From positions 10,367,001 to 10,431,000 of the forward strand of contig NZ_CP095481.1 of NCBI RefSeq assembly GCF_023023025.1: a stretch of 64,000 nt of DNA, written 5' to 3'. The notes beneath the pieces are model-generated. The model was not told where the DNA came from and did no database searches. It saw only the letters and a list, made by a program, of their open reading frames with translations. Each line of letters begins with the position of its first letter. Position 1 is the first letter of the stretch. The stretch is from Amycolatopsis sp. WQ 127309. GTDB taxonomy: Bacteria > Actinomycetota > Actinomycetes > Mycobacteriales > Pseudonocardiaceae. Both the position numbers and the translations under genes were made by a program. Below are positions 52,109 through 61,833 of this stretch, piece after piece.

Positions 52109-52135
52109 CTTCACTGGGCGCAGGAGGTGATCACC

Positions 52136-52789
52136 GTGAACCCGACCCTGTTCGACGCGCTGGGCGCCGGGAACTCGTCGACGCGGCTGCAGGCGGCCCT
52201 GGAGGCCGGCACGCGCGCCGAGCCCGGCTTCGCCGACACGCTCGTGGCGCGGTCCGCGATCGAGCCGGACTTCTTCGTGCGCGACATGCTCACCTGGGCC
52301 CTGACCCGGCTCCCGGCGGACGTCACCGTGCCCAAGCTGCTCGGGGAGCTCCGGTCCGAACACGCGCAAGCCCGGAGCCAGGCCCTGCACACGCTGTCCA
52401 AGATCGGCGACGCCGCGACGTGGCCCGCGATCACGCCGGCGCTGCTGCGCGACGCCGACGACGAGGTCGCGCGCAGCGCCTGGCGGGCCGCCGTCGTCCT
52501 CGTCCCGGACGGCGACCGCGGCGAGCTGGCCGCGGAGCTGGTCACGCAGCTCGGTCGCGGCGACCGGACCGTGCGGCTGAGCCTCAGCCGGGCGCTCGTC
52601 GCGCTCGGCGACGGCGTCGAGCCGGCGCTGCGGCCGGGCCTGGCGAGTGCCGACCCGGCGGTGCGGGCGCACGCCCGTGCCACGGAACGGCTGCTGCGCG
52701 ACCCGGACGCCGCGTTCGACCCGGGCGTCGACGAGGCCAAGCGGATCGTCGCGCTCGGCCCGGAGCACTCGGGCGGGACGTCGTGCTGA
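52136..52789 (+). CDS. HEAT-repeat protein
   Basis: 217 residues made almost wholly of HEAT-like helix pairs (VRDMLTWALTRLPADVTVPK, ARSQALHTLSKIGDAATWPA, EVARSAWRAAVVLVPDGDRG, AVRAHARATERLL). These form a curved protein-binding scaffold. I choose the GTG at 52136, eight bases after AGGAGG; the GTG at 52127 lies inside the ribosome site. It overlaps the following MerR-HEAT gene by seven bases. Confidence 0.78.
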   Translation: MNPTLFDALGAGNSSTRLQAALEAGTRAEPGFADTLVARSAIEPDFFVRDMLTWALTRLPADVTVPKLLGELRSEHAQARSQALHTLSKIGDAATWPAITPALLRDADDEVARSAWRAAVVLVPDGDRGELAAELVTQLGRGDRTVRLSLSRALVALGDGVEPALRPGLASADPAVRAHARATERLLRDPDAAFDPGVDEAKRIVALGPEHSGGTSC

Positions 52790-53802
52790 TCGGCGAGGTG
52801 GCGCGCCGCTCGGGGGTGAGCAGCCGGATGCTCCGGCACTACGACACCCTCGGGCTGGTGCGCCCGACCGGGCGCACCGTCGGCGGCTACCGCGAATACG
52901 CGGCCCGGGACATCCGCCGGATCTTCCACGTGGAGAGCCTGCGGTCACTGGGGTTGTCGCTGCGCCAGATCGGCCGGGCGCTGGAGGATCCCGCCTTCGC
53001 ACCGGCCACGCTGGTCGGCGACCTCATCCGGCGGACCGAAGACCGGCTGCGGCGGGAGCGGGAGCTGCTCGACCGGCTCCGGGCGGTCGACGCTTCGGCG
53101 CCCGAGGGCTGGCCGGACGTCCTGGGCATCATCGAGCTCCTGCGCGGGCTCGACTCGGCCAGTGCCGCGCGCCGGCAGCAGGCCGTCCTGGCCCCGGCCG
53201 ACGACGTGCCGCTGCCGGCCGACCTGCTGGCCGGCGCGGTCCTGGCCGAGGCCGACGCGAACGTCGCCGGCGCCCTGCGGTGGGCCCTCGCGCGGGCGGG
53301 CGGCGACGGCGTCGCGAGCCTGGCGCCCGGCATGACCTCGGCGGACGTCGACGTCCGCCGGCGCGCGGTCCGGGCGATCGCCGGGTTCGCCGGCGCCGAG
53401 GCGACCGCGCTGCTCGCGGCGGCCCTCGGCGACCCGGACCCGGCCGTGCGCCGGCACGCCGCGCTGGCGTCGGCCGCGCGCGGCGAGACCGCGGCCGTGC
53501 CGACGCTCGTCACGATGGTGGTCGAGGGCACGAACGACGTCGAGGCGGCGGAGCTGCTCGGCGCGCTGTCCCGGGATGCCTCCAGCGCGGACCGGATCAT
53601 GAGCGCGCTGACCGCCGAGCTGGCCGCGCCCACCGCGGACTCCGCGGTGCGGATCCGCTTGACCCAGGCCTTCGCCGAGATGCCGCCGGCGCTCGCGAAG
53701 GACGTCCTGCGGCGGCTGGCCGGCGACGAGGACCGGGCCGTCGCGCTCATCGCCGCGGCCCTCGCGGGCGTGCTCGAAGACCGGCTCAGTGCGGAAGCTT
53801 GA
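52783..53802 (+). CDS. MerR-family regulator fused to HEAT repeats
   Basis: 339 residues. Residues 1-70 are a MerR winged helix ([40 protein letters not shown]). A dimerisation coiled coil ([20 protein letters not shown]) follows. From about residue 150 come four or five HEAT-type helix pairs ([40 protein letters not shown]). Most MerR proteins have a small ligand domain here instead. It is in one operon with the pure HEAT protein, a probable partner (inference). Its end overlaps the convergent response regulator by 17 bases. Confidence 0.82.
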   Translation: MLIGEVARRSGVSSRMLRHYDTLGLVRPTGRTVGGYREYAARDIRRIFHVESLRSLGLSLRQIGRALEDPAFAPATLVGDLIRRTEDRLRRERELLDRLRAVDASAPEGWPDVLGIIELLRGLDSASAARRQQAVLAPADDVPLPADLLAGAVLAEADANVAGALRWALARAGGDGVASLAPGMTSADVDVRRRAVRAIAGFAGAEATALLAAALGDPDPAVRRHAALASAARGETAAVPTLVTMVVEGTNDVEAAELLGALSRDASSADRIMSALTAELAAPTADSAVRIRLTQAFAEMPPALAKDVLRRLAGDEDRAVALIAAALAGVLEDRLSAEA

Positions 53803-54223
53803 CCACCGTGACGAAGAAGCTGTCGATCTGGCGGACGGCCTCGACGAAGCTGTCGAAGTCGACGGGCTTGGTGACGTAGGCGTTGGCGTGCAGGTCGTAG
53901 CTGCGCGCGATGTCCTCCTCGGCCTCGGACGTCGTCAGCACGACGACCGGGATGCTCCGCAGCTCCGGGCTGGCCTTGACCTCGGCGAGCACCTCACGGC
54001 CGTCCCGGCGGGGCAGGTTGAGGTCGAGCAGGATCAGGCCGGGCCGCGGCGCGTCCTCGTAGGGCGGCTCGCGCCGGAGGAACTGCAGCGCCTGCTCGCC
54101 GTCGGAGACGACCGACAGGGTGTTGCGGATCTTGTAGTGCTCGAACGCTTCCCGCGTCATCAGGACGTCGCCGGGGTCGTCCTCCACGAGCAGGACGTCG
54201 ATCGGTTCCGGGGTCTGGGTCAT
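53786..54223 (-). CDS. Single-domain response regulator (Rcp1-like)
   Basis: 145 residues, one receiver domain: acidic pair in [20 protein letters not shown], phospho-Asp in [20 protein letters not shown], Thr in VVVLTTS and Lys in [10 protein letters not shown]. No output domain is present. Rcp1-type receivers accept phosphate from phytochrome-like kinases. Its ATG overlaps the kinase stop (ATGA). Confidence 0.93.
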   Translation of the reverse strand: MTQTPEPIDVLLVEDDPGDVLMTREAFEHYKIRNTLSVVSDGEQALQFLRREPPYEDAPRPGLILLDLNLPRRDGREVLAEVKASPELRSIPVVVLTTSEAEEDIARSYDLHANAYVTKPVDFDSFVEAVRQIDSFFVTVVKLPH

Positions 54224-55776
54224 GCCGCGTCCTGTTCTTCGGCGACGGCACCGGCGAGTTCCGGGGCCACGAGTGCGGGGAGGGTGAATCGGAAGCACGT
54301 GCCTTCGGCGACTTCGGTGTCCAGCCAGATGCGGCCGCCGTGGTGCTCGACGATCTTGCGGCACATCGCCAGGCCGATCCCGGTGCCCGGGTAGTCGCCG
54401 CGGCCGTGCAGCCGCTGGAAGATCACGAAGATCCGCTCGGCGTACTGCGCGTCGATCCCGATCCCGTTGTCCGTCACGGAGAACACCCAGTCCGCGCCGT
54501 CGCGCTCGGCGGCGACGGTGATCTCGGGTGGCCGTTCGCCGTGGAACTTCACGGCGTTGCCGATCAGGTTCTGGAACACCGCGGTCAGCAGCGACTGCTC
54601 ACCCCGCACCGGCGGCAGGCCGTCGGCGACGCTCACCCGCGCGCCGGCGTCGGCGAGCACGCTCTCGAGGTTCGCCGTGGCCGTGGCCACCAGCGCCGCC
54701 GTCTCGACCGCCACCGGCTCGCCACCGCGGCGGCCGACGCGGGAGAACGCCAGCAGGTCGTTGATCAGCACCTGCATCCGCTTGGCGCCGTCGACGGCGA
54801 ACCCGATGTACTGCTCGCCGCGCTCGTCGAGCTTGTCGTGGTAGCGCTTCTCCAGCAGCTGGCAGAAGCTGGTCACCTTCCGCAGCGGCTCCTGGAGGTC
54901 GTGCGAGGCGACGTAGGCGAACTGCTCCAGGTCGGAGTTCGACCGCTCCAGGGCGTGCGTCCGGGCCTCCAGCAGCGTGTGGGCCCGCTCCAGCTCGGCC
55001 ACCTCTTCGAGGATGCGCCGGCGCATCACGTCGACGTCGGCGCCGAGCTGGCGCACCTCCCGGGGCCCGGTCGCCACCACCGGCCGGTGCAGGTCGCGCG
55101 CGGCCGTGTCGCGCACCGCGGCGGCCAGCTGCTGGATCGGCCCGACCACGGCCCGGCGCAGGCCCGCGAACAGCAGGACGAACGCCGCCGCGATCACCAC
55201 GGCGATGGTGACGAGGATCCAGGTCAGCAGGTTCGTCGCGGCCGCGAGGTCCGCGCGGGCGTCCAGCCGGGCGGCGTCGAGGTGCGCGTCCTGCTCGGTG
55301 AGGCGGCCGCGCAGCGCGTCGAAGAGCTTCTTGTCCTGTTCCACCTGCCCCGCCGTCGGCGCGGGGCCGCCCGGCGCCGCCTGGGCGAGGGCCGCCCCAC
55401 GCCACGCGTCGGCGCCGGCCAGGACCGCGGCGAGGTCGCGCCCCGGCGCGGTGTCCGGGGTGGCGCCCAGCCGGCGCAGCTCCGCCACGGCCCGGTCCTG
55501 GTCGGCGAGCCCGGCCCGGTACGGCTCGAGGAACTCCTGCTGCCGGGTCAGCAGGTAACCGCGGATCCCGGTCTCCTGGTCGACCAGCGCCGTCGAGAGG
55601 GCCTTGGCCTGCAGCAGCTGCGGCCCCACCACGTCGAGCAGCCGGCTCCGGGCGTCGTCGAGGCGGGACAGCGCGAGCGCGCCGCCCGCGAGGGCGCCGA
55701 CGAGCAGGACGGCCTCGACGAGCGCCAGCACCCCGGCCCAGCGCCGCAGCGGCCAGGACGCGCGTTCCCGCGTCAT
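54220..55776 (-). CDS. CHASE3/HAMP sensor histidine kinase
   Basis: 518 residues. The first membrane helix (residues 11-35) is followed by an extracytoplasmic CHASE3 domain ([20 protein letters not shown]), a second helix (185-207) and HAMP. The dimerisation/phosphorylation site is His in [19 protein letters not shown], and the ATPase motifs are [17 protein letters not shown] and [18 protein letters not shown]. It matches phytochrome-like HWE/HisKA kinases of light- or stress-sensing systems. It overlaps both neighbours by ATGA, so the PP2C-kinase-regulator order is one unit. Confidence 0.94.
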   Translation of the reverse strand: MTRERASWPLRRWAGVLALVEAVLLVGALAGGALALSRLDDARSRLLDVVGPQLLQAKALSTALVDQETGIRGYLLTRQQEFLEPYRAGLADQDRAVAELRRLGATPDTAPGRDLAAVLAGADAWRGAALAQAAPGGPAPTAGQVEQDKKLFDALRGRLTEQDAHLDAARLDARADLAAATNLLTWILVTIAVVIAAAFVLLFAGLRRAVVGPIQQLAAAVRDTAARDLHRPVVATGPREVRQLGADVDVMRRRILEEVAELERAHTLLEARTHALERSNSDLEQFAYVASHDLQEPLRKVTSFCQLLEKRYHDKLDERGEQYIGFAVDGAKRMQVLINDLLAFSRVGRRGGEPVAVETAALVATATANLESVLADAGARVSVADGLPPVRGEQSLLTAVFQNLIGNAVKFHGERPPEITVAAERDGADWVFSVTDNGIGIDAQYAERIFVIFQRLHGRGDYPGTGIGLAMCRKIVEHHGGRIWLDTEVAEGTCFRFTLPALVAPELAGAVAEEQDAA

Positions 55777-57005
55777 CGGGCTCCTCCGGCGGCTCGCTGG
55801 GTGAGCAGGACCAGCGCGATGTCGTCGTCCACCGGGCCGTCGTTCAGCTGCTGGACGCGGCCGATCAGGGCGTCCAGCGCCGCACCGGCGTCACCCGGCC
55901 CGGTGAGGAGCTCCCCGGCCAGCGCGGCCATCCGGGTGCGGCCGAGGCGATCGCCGCCGCCGGAGCGGCCCTCGAAGATGCCGTCGGTGTAGAGCAGCAG
56001 GGACCAGCCCGGCGCCAGCGCGACCTCGGTCTGGCGCCGGGGCCGCTTCAGCGGGAGGCCCAGCGGCGGGCCCAGGCCGTCGGAGGACAGGAACTCCACC
56101 GGGCCGGCCCCGCCCAGCAGCAACGGCGGCGGGTGCCCGGCGAGCACCATCCGCGCGGACGTCCGGTCCGGGGCCACGGTGACCACGCACGCGGTGGCGA
56201 ACAGCGGCTCGATCCGCTCGTTCACCAGGACCCGGTCGACCGTGGCCAGCACCTCGGTGGCCGGCAGCCCGGCCAGCACCAGGGCCCGCCACGCGATCCG
56301 CAGCGCCACGCCCAGCGCGGCTTCGTCCGGGCCGTGCCCGCAGACGTCCCCGATGATCACCTCGACGGTGCCGTCGGCGAGCTCGACCGTGTCGTAGAAG
56401 TCGCCGCCCAGCAACGCGCCGTCGCGGCCCGGGCGGTAGCGGACCGCCAGGCCGAGGCCGTCGTCGGCGAGCAGCGGGGTGGGCAGCAGGCCGCGTTCGA
56501 GCCGCGCGTTCTCCCCCGCGAGCAGCTGCTGCTCCAGGAGCCGCTGTTCGGCGCCCTCGGCTCGCCGCCGTTCCCAGGCGTAGCGCATGGCGCGCATCAG
56601 CAGCGGGCCGTCGACCTGGTCCTTGCCGAGGTAGTCCTGGGCCCCGGCGGCCACGGCGGCCACGCCGGTGGCGGTGTCGTTCTGCCCGGTCAGCACCACG
56701 ATGGCGCTGCCCGGGCTGTGTCGGCGCAACGTCGTGAGGGCGGTCAGGCCGGACGCGTCGGGCAGCTGCAGGTCGAGCAGCACGCAGTCGACGCCCCCGA
56801 CGTGCGGCAGCGCGGCCGCCAGGGTCGCCACCCGCAGCAGCGTGATCCGCTCGGCCTCGACCGGGACGTCGGCGAGCATCTCCTCGACCAGCAGCGCGTC
56901 GCCGTCGTCGTCCTCGACCAGCAGCACCGAGAGCCGGTTGACCGCGGACGGCAGCGAAAGCGGGGGCACCGTGACGCGGGTGGAGCCGACCGAAGGAGCG
57001 GTCAC
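55773..57005 (-). CDS. Response regulator fused to PP2C-type (SpoIIE) phosphatase
   Basis: 410 residues. The N-terminal receiver (LSVLLVEDDDGDALLVEEML, phospho-Asp in CVLLDLQLPDASGL, Lys in YLGKDQVDGP) is joined by a coiled linker to a SpoIIE phosphatase (LLGGDFYDTVEL, IGDVCGHGPDEAAL, DGPVDDDIALVLL). Phosphorylation likely switches the phosphatase, as in RsbU-like output. It is the first gene of the three-gene operon with a histidine kinase and a single-domain regulator. Confidence 0.93.
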   Translation of the reverse strand: MTAPSVGSTRVTVPPLSLPSAVNRLSVLLVEDDDGDALLVEEMLADVPVEAERITLLRVATLAAALPHVGGVDCVLLDLQLPDASGLTALTTLRRHSPGSAIVVLTGQNDTATGVAAVAAGAQDYLGKDQVDGPLLMRAMRYAWERRRAEGAEQRLLEQQLLAGENARLERGLLPTPLLADDGLGLAVRYRPGRDGALLGGDFYDTVELADGTVEVIIGDVCGHGPDEAALGVALRIAWRALVLAGLPATEVLATVDRVLVNERIEPLFATACVVTVAPDRTSARMVLAGHPPPLLLGGAGPVEFLSSDGLGPPLGLPLKRPRRQTEVALAPGWSLLLYTDGIFEGRSGGGDRLGRTRMAALAGELLTGPGDAGAALDALIGRVQQLNDGPVDDDIALVLLTQRAAGGAR

Positions 57006-57270
57006 GACATCGAGCCTCTCTCGAATGAGGCCTCACCAAGCCGCCCGCACACAGGCCACCGGATCAGGCGTAACGGCGCCCGCACAGGCAAGGCCACCGG
57101 CGGCTGTGTTTTTCAACCGCGCGCACTGTATCCCGGGGTGATCCAGCGGAACCAGACCGGTGGCGCACAACGGACCCGGTCGCCCGCCACGTGACGTACT
57201 CGCTCGATGCGGTGAACGACCCGGCCGGGGCTCGTCGCGCGGGTACCCCACCCGAAACGAGGAGGCGACG

Positions 57271-57675
57271 ATGGCCGGCAACGATCTGCTGGGGTTCCTG
57301 ATCATCGGGCTGATCTTCGTGGTGGCGGACGGCCAGGTCCTCCACCGCGACGGCCGGCGCTACCTGCGCGGCCCGGACGGCGCCGGCGGGCCGACGGCGA
57401 CGATGGTGGTGACGGTCTTCCACCTCGTCGCGCTGGGCCTGCTGGCCCTGCTCTCGGTGATCGGCCCCGGGTGGTCGGGCTCGGCGCCCGCGCTCGTCGG
57501 CCGGGTCGGCGTGTTCCTGCTCCTGCTGGCCGTGGTGCACGCGGCGACGCTGTCGGCGCTGGTCCGCCGGCGCCAGGACGCTCGCGTGCGGACCCGCTTC
57601 CCCGGGAGCGACCCGGACGCCGCCGGCCCGCACGTCAGCCCGGACCTCGGGAACCACGGCCCGTACCGCACCTGA
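57271..57675 (+). CDS. Small integral membrane protein, unknown
   Basis: 134 residues behind GGAGG. Three hydrophobic stretches are visible (LLGFLIIGLIFVVADGQVL, VTVFHLVALGLLALLSVIGP, VFLLLLAVVHAATLSALV), with a polar tail DLGNHGPYRT. No family is recognised. It stands alone between the phosphatase operon and a convergent SDR gene. Confidence 0.72.
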   Translation: MAGNDLLGFLIIGLIFVVADGQVLHRDGRRYLRGPDGAGGPTATMVVTVFHLVALGLLALLSVIGPGWSGSAPALVGRVGVFLLLLAVVHAATLSALVRRRQDARVRTRFPGSDPDAAGPHVSPDLGNHGPYRT

Positions 57676-57699
57676 CCCGGCGGCCGCTGGACCTGTTCG

Positions 57700-58425
57700 C
57701 TACCAGGGCACCACGCCGTTGTCGTCGAAGAAGCCGCCCGTCGGGCCGTCGGCCGGCAGGGTCGCGAGGCGGATCGCCGTGACCGCGCCCTGTTCGGGGG
57801 TGCGCACGCCGCGGAAGCCGTTCAGGTCCGTCGCGACGTAACCCGGGCAGGCGTTGTTGATCAGGATGTTCGTGTCGCGCAGTTCCTTGGCGTACTGGAC
57901 GACGACGGCGTTGAGGAACGTCTTCGACGGCATGTACGCGGCGGACAGGAACCCGAAGTCGGCGTCCGCCGCGGACTGCCGGGTCAGCGAGCCGGTTTCG
58001 CTGGACAGGTTGACGATCCGCGGCGAGGCCGAACGGCGCAGCAGCGGCAGCATCGTGTTGATCACCCGGATCACGCCGTACACGTTGGTCTCCACGGCCG
58101 CGCGCACGGTGCCGAGGCCGACCTTCGTGGGCTCCTGCGGGAAACCGCCGACGACCGCGGCGTTGTTGACCAGGACGTCGAGGCGGCCGAAGCGCTCGTC
58201 GAGGAGCACGGCCGCGGCGGTCACGCTCGCGTCGCCGGTCACGTCGAGGGGTACGCCGAACGCGTCGGCGCCGCCCGCGCGCAGCTTCGCCACGGCGGTC
58301 TCGCGCCGCTGCTCGTCGCGGGCGCCGACGCCCACGCTCCAGCCGAGCGCACCCAGGCCGGCCGCGATCTCGTACCCGATTCCCTTGTTGGCGCCGGTGA
58401 CCAGCGCGATCGTCTTTTCACTCAT
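57700..58425 (-). CDS. SDR-family oxidoreductase
   Basis: 241 residues. TGANKGIGYEIA is the cofactor motif. LVNNAAVVGG and a serine in VNLSSETGSL are followed by the Tyr-Lys pair YMPSKTFLN. It is close to plant-type carbonyl reductase-like SDRs in Streptomyces. It is divergent from a LysR gene, with a 9-bp inverted repeat in the gap, so it is probably that regulator's target. Confidence 0.9.
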   Translation of the reverse strand: MSEKTIALVTGANKGIGYEIAAGLGALGWSVGVGARDEQRRETAVAKLRAGGADAFGVPLDVTGDASVTAAAVLLDERFGRLDVLVNNAAVVGGFPQEPTKVGLGTVRAAVETNVYGVIRVINTMLPLLRRSASPRIVNLSSETGSLTRQSAADADFGFLSAAYMPSKTFLNAVVVQYAKELRDTNILINNACPGYVATDLNGFRGVRTPEQGAVTAIRLATLPADGPTGGFFDDNGVVPW

Positions 58426-58478
58426 GAACTCGAGCTTGGCCGCGCCGCGGCCGGGCACCAACACCGTCCGCGTCGGCG

Positions 58479-58501
58479 ATCGATACCCGGCCGGTATCGA
58501 T
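58479..58501. promoter_or_regulatory. Inverted repeat, probable LysR operator
   Basis: ATCGATACC and GGTATCGAT, separated by 5 bases, form a perfect inverted repeat 13 bases before the lysR ATG and 53 bases before the SDR start. A T-N11-A core is contained in it. Confidence 0.65.
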
Positions 58502-58514
58502 GTAGCGTGAGGTC

Positions 58515-59369
58515 ATGGAGACGCGCGAGCTGCAGTACTTCGTCGCCGTCGCCGAGGAACTGCACTTCGGCCGCGCGGCCGAGCGTCTGGGCATGGCCCA
58601 GCCCCCGCTGTCGCGCGCGATCGGCCTTCTCGAACGGCGGCTCGGCGTCACGCTGTTCGAGCGCACCAGCCGCTCGGTCACGCTCACCGACGCCGGATCC
58701 GTGCTGCTGGCCGAGGGCCGCGCCGTCCTCGGCGCGCTGGCCGCGGCCGAGCGGCGCACCCGGCGGGCCGCGACCGGCCGGACCGGGCTCGTCCTCGTCA
58801 CCAAGGCCGGCGTTTCCGGTGACCTGCTGAAGGAACTGCTCGCCGCGTACGCCGCCGAGCCGGACGCCGCCGACGTCGACGTGCTGCTGTGCGAGGCCCG
58901 CGAGCAGGAACGGCTGTTGCGCGACGGGCAGGCCGACGTCGCGCTGATGCACTGGCCCTACGACTCGACGGCCGGGTTCGACACCGAGGAGCTGGGCACC
59001 GAGGGGCAGGTCGTGATCCTGCCGGCCGGGCACCCGCTCGCCGGCCGGTCGCACGTCCGGACCGCCGACGTCGCGGCGCTGCCCGACCTCCCGATGGCCC
59101 GCTGGCCGCGTCCCGACGGCGGTTATCCGGACGGCCCGGGCGCCGAGGTACGGAACCTGACCCAGCTCTACCAGCTGATCGCGCTCGGCCGGACCACGGT
59201 GATCCTCGCCGAGTCGTGCCGCACCCACCTGCGCGCGGACCTCGCCGCCGTGCCGGTCGTCGACGCGCCCGCCGTGACGACGGTGATCGCGTGGCCACCG
59301 CACAGCCGGTCCCGCGCCGTCGCCGGCCTGGTCCGCGCCGCGTCACGCGAGCACGCGGCGACCCGCTAA
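58515..59369 (+). CDS. LysR-family transcriptional regulator
   Basis: 284 residues. The winged helix is ELQYFVAVAEELHFGRAAER followed by LGMAQPPLSRAIGLLERRLG, and the effector domain ends SRAVAGLVRAASREHAATR. It faces the SDR gene. Copies of its last 40 bases appear further downstream (59435-59560). Confidence 0.92.
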   Translation: METRELQYFVAVAEELHFGRAAERLGMAQPPLSRAIGLLERRLGVTLFERTSRSVTLTDAGSVLLAEGRAVLGALAAAERRTRRAATGRTGLVLVTKAGVSGDLLKELLAAYAAEPDAADVDVLLCEAREQERLLRDGQADVALMHWPYDSTAGFDTEELGTEGQVVILPAGHPLAGRSHVRTADVAALPDLPMARWPRPDGGYPDGPGAEVRNLTQLYQLIALGRTTVILAESCRTHLRADLAAVPVVDAPAVTTVIAWPPHSRSRAVAGLVRAASREHAATR

Positions 59370-59560
59370 ACCGTCCGGATCCTCGCCCCACCCACCACAC
59401 CGACCGCGCTCGCGCGGCCGTCGCACAGTCGACCCGGTCGACACCGCGTCGCACGACCAGCGCCCGCTCAACCGCCCGGGTCCTCGGCCCGCACAGCCGA
59501 ACCCGCACCACCGCGCGACTGGTCCGCGCCGCGTCGCGCGAGCACGCCGCGACCCGCTGA
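59330..59560 (+). repeat. Decaying tandem copies of the LysR 3' end
   Basis: The last 40 bases of lysR (59330-59369) recur at 59521-59560 with three mismatches, and an intermediate, more decayed copy is visible at about 59438-59487, including the sequence after the stop codon. The third copy still reads LVRAASREHAATR. This is a local tandem duplication of the gene end in the otherwise gene-free 302-bp gap. Confidence 0.6.
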
Positions 59561-59609
59561 ACCCTTCACCCCGGGCGTTGACTTCCGGCAGCGCCGGTGG
59601 TTCGCTTTC

Positions 59610-59623
59610 TGGGAGCGCTCTCA
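59610..59623. promoter_or_regulatory. CebR/LacI-type operator upstream of the glycosidase
   Basis: TGGGAGCGCTCTCA differs by one base from the palindrome TGGGAGCGCTCCCA used by CebR, the cellulose/cellobiose repressor of actinobacteria. It lies 49 bases before the glycosidase start. Confidence 0.6.
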
Positions 59624-59671
59624 GCCATCTTGCATTCTGTTCGATCCGGACGAGTGAGGGATGGACTCTTC

Positions 59672-61714
59672 ATGACAGCTCGACCACTTCGCCGCGCCGT
59701 CACGGCCGCGGCGGTCCTGCTCGCCGCGGGCCTGGCCGGGGCCGCCCCCGCCACCGCGGCCGAGCCGGACGTCGCCGTCACCGTGAACGCGCGGGCCGGC
59801 CTGGCCTCCGTGGCGGACACCGCACTCGGGGCCAACCACGCCGTCTGGGACAGCCAGCTCGGCACCGACACCGTGGCCGGCCTGCTCGGCGACGCCGGCG
59901 TGCGCGTGCTGCGCTACCCCGGCGGTTCCTACGGCGACATCTACCACTGGAAGGACAACACCGCGCCGGGCGGCTACGTCGCACCGGACACCGACTTCGA
60001 CACCTTCATGGGCGGCGCGCGGCGCACCGGGGCCCAGCCGATCATCATCGCCAACTACGGCACCGGCACACCGCAGGAAGCGGCGGACTGGGTCCGGTAC
60101 GCCAACGTCACCAAGGGCTACGGCGCCCGCTACTGGGAGATCGGCAACGAGCTGTACGGCAACGGCCACTACGGCGCGAACTGGGAAGCCGACAACCACG
60201 CCGACAAGAGCCCCACGGCCTACGCCAACGGCGTCGTCGCCTACGCCGCGGCCATGAAGGCCGTCGACCCGTCGGTCAAGATCGGCGCGGTGCTGACGAC
60301 CCCGGCGAACTGGCCCGACGGCATCGTCGGCGACGGCGACACCGCCGACTGGAACCAGACCGTGCTGTCGATCGCCGGTCCCCATGTCGACTTCGTCGTC
60401 CTGCACTGGTACCCCGGCGGCGCCACGGCGGCGGAGGCGCTCGCCAAGCCCGAGCAGGTGGACGACATGGTGTACGTCGTCCGGCGCGAGATCGCGCAGT
60501 ACGCGGGCGCGAACCCCGGGCGGATCGGCGTCGCGCTCACCGAGACCAACACCTCGGTCGGCATGGACACCCAGCCCGGCGCGCTGTTCGCCGCCGAGAC
60601 GTACAGCACGATGCTGGAGAACGGCGTGTTCACCGTCGACTGGTGGGACACGCACAACGGCGCGTCGCAGGTGTCCACAGTGGAGGGTCAGACCGACTAC
60701 GGGGACATGGGGATGCTCTCCAGCGCGACGTGCCTGGGCGACGTCTGCGAGCCGCCGCTGAACACGCCGTTCGCGCCCTACCACGGCTTGAAGATGCTGA
60801 GCCTCTTCGCGCGCCCCGGAGACCAGCTGGTCCGCGCGGGGACGAGCGAGCCGCTGGTCACCGCGCACGCCGCCCGCCGGCCCGACGGCGATCTTTCCGT
60901 GCTGCTGGTCAACAAGGATCCCGGCAACGCCCACACGGTCGCCGTCGATTACGCCGGTTACGCCCCGGCCGCCACGGCGTCGAAGGTGTACACCTTCACC
61001 AACGGCGCGACGTCGATCGCGGAGGGCGCCGGCGGCAGCAGCACGAGCCGGACGCTGCCGCCGTACTCGCTGACCACGCTGGTGCTGCACCCGGCGACCG
61101 CGGTCACCGGAGCCCCGGCCGCACCCGGTCCGGTGACAGCCGGCCAGGTCACCGACCGTTCGGCGACGCTCACCTGGCCCGCGGCCGCGCCCGGCGGCCA
61201 CCCGGTCGCGAAGTACGAGGTCTACCGGACCGTCGGCACGACCAGTGAGGCGTGGGGCGAGACCGCGGGCAGGTCGTTCACCGTCGGCAACCTCGTCCCG
61301 GGCAGCCGGTACACGGTCAACGTGCTGGCGCGGGACACGGCGGGCACCGTCTCCTGGGCGTCGCCGTCGCTGACGTTCACCACGGGCGCGCCGGCGCGGA
61401 GCACGTGCGCGGCCACGATGTCCGACGTCACCGACTGGTCGAGCGGCTTCGTCGGCGGCGTCCACCTCACCAACACGGGCACGAAACCGGCGCCGAACTG
61501 GACGTTGACCTTCACCTGGCCGACCGCGCGGCAGCACCTCACCGGCGGCTGGAACGGCACCTGGACCCAGACCGGCACCACCGTGACGGTCACGTCGGCC
61601 ACGGCGCTGGCCCCGGGCGCGAGCGTCGACCCGGGCTTCACGGCCGACTACGGCGGCCCGAACATCCTGCCGACGGCGTTCACCCTGAACGGCACCCTCT
61701 GCAGCGCGTCGTGA
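59672..61714 (+). CDS. Secreted arabinofuranosidase-like glycosidase with FN3 and CBM2
   Basis: 680 residues. A signal peptide (1-30, ends ATAA) precedes a TIM-barrel catalytic domain (about 40-470) like family GH51/GH39-type alpha-L-arabinofuranosidases. The acid/base is probably Glu160 (RYWEIGNELYGN) and the nucleophile Glu291 (GVALTETNTSVG). A fibronectin type III domain (480-570) and a cellulose-binding CBM2 (577-680, starting CAATMSDVTDWSSGFVGGVH, disulfide Cys to LCSAS) follow. It would act on plant cell-wall polysaccharide outside the cell. The exact GH family is uncertain. A CebR-type operator lies upstream. Confidence 0.87.
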   Translation: MTARPLRRAVTAAAVLLAAGLAGAAPATAAEPDVAVTVNARAGLASVADTALGANHAVWDSQLGTDTVAGLLGDAGVRVLRYPGGSYGDIYHWKDNTAPGGYVAPDTDFDTFMGGARRTGAQPIIIANYGTGTPQEAADWVRYANVTKGYGARYWEIGNELYGNGHYGANWEADNHADKSPTAYANGVVAYAAAMKAVDPSVKIGAVLTTPANWPDGIVGDGDTADWNQTVLSIAGPHVDFVVLHWYPGGATAAEALAKPEQVDDMVYVVRREIAQYAGANPGRIGVALTETNTSVGMDTQPGALFAAETYSTMLENGVFTVDWWDTHNGASQVSTVEGQTDYGDMGMLSSATCLGDVCEPPLNTPFAPYHGLKMLSLFARPGDQLVRAGTSEPLVTAHAARRPDGDLSVLLVNKDPGNAHTVAVDYAGYAPAATASKVYTFTNGATSIAEGAGGSSTSRTLPPYSLTTLVLHPATAVTGAPAAPGPVTAGQVTDRSATLTWPAAAPGGHPVAKYEVYRTVGTTSEAWGETAGRSFTVGNLVPGSRYTVNVLARDTAGTVSWASPSLTFTTGAPARSTCAATMSDVTDWSSGFVGGVHLTNTGTKPAPNWTLTFTWPTARQHLTGGWNGTWTQTGTTVTVTSATALAPGASVDPGFTADYGGPNILPTAFTLNGTLCSAS

Positions 61715-61833
61715 CCACCGGTGCCGGGCGGTAAGCCCGCCCGGCACCGCGGCTACGGCGAATGCCCGATGGTCAACGGCGCCGGTTTCCGGCACGGTGG
61801 GAGGTTCCGGATCGCTGGAGCGGAGGGCTCGCC

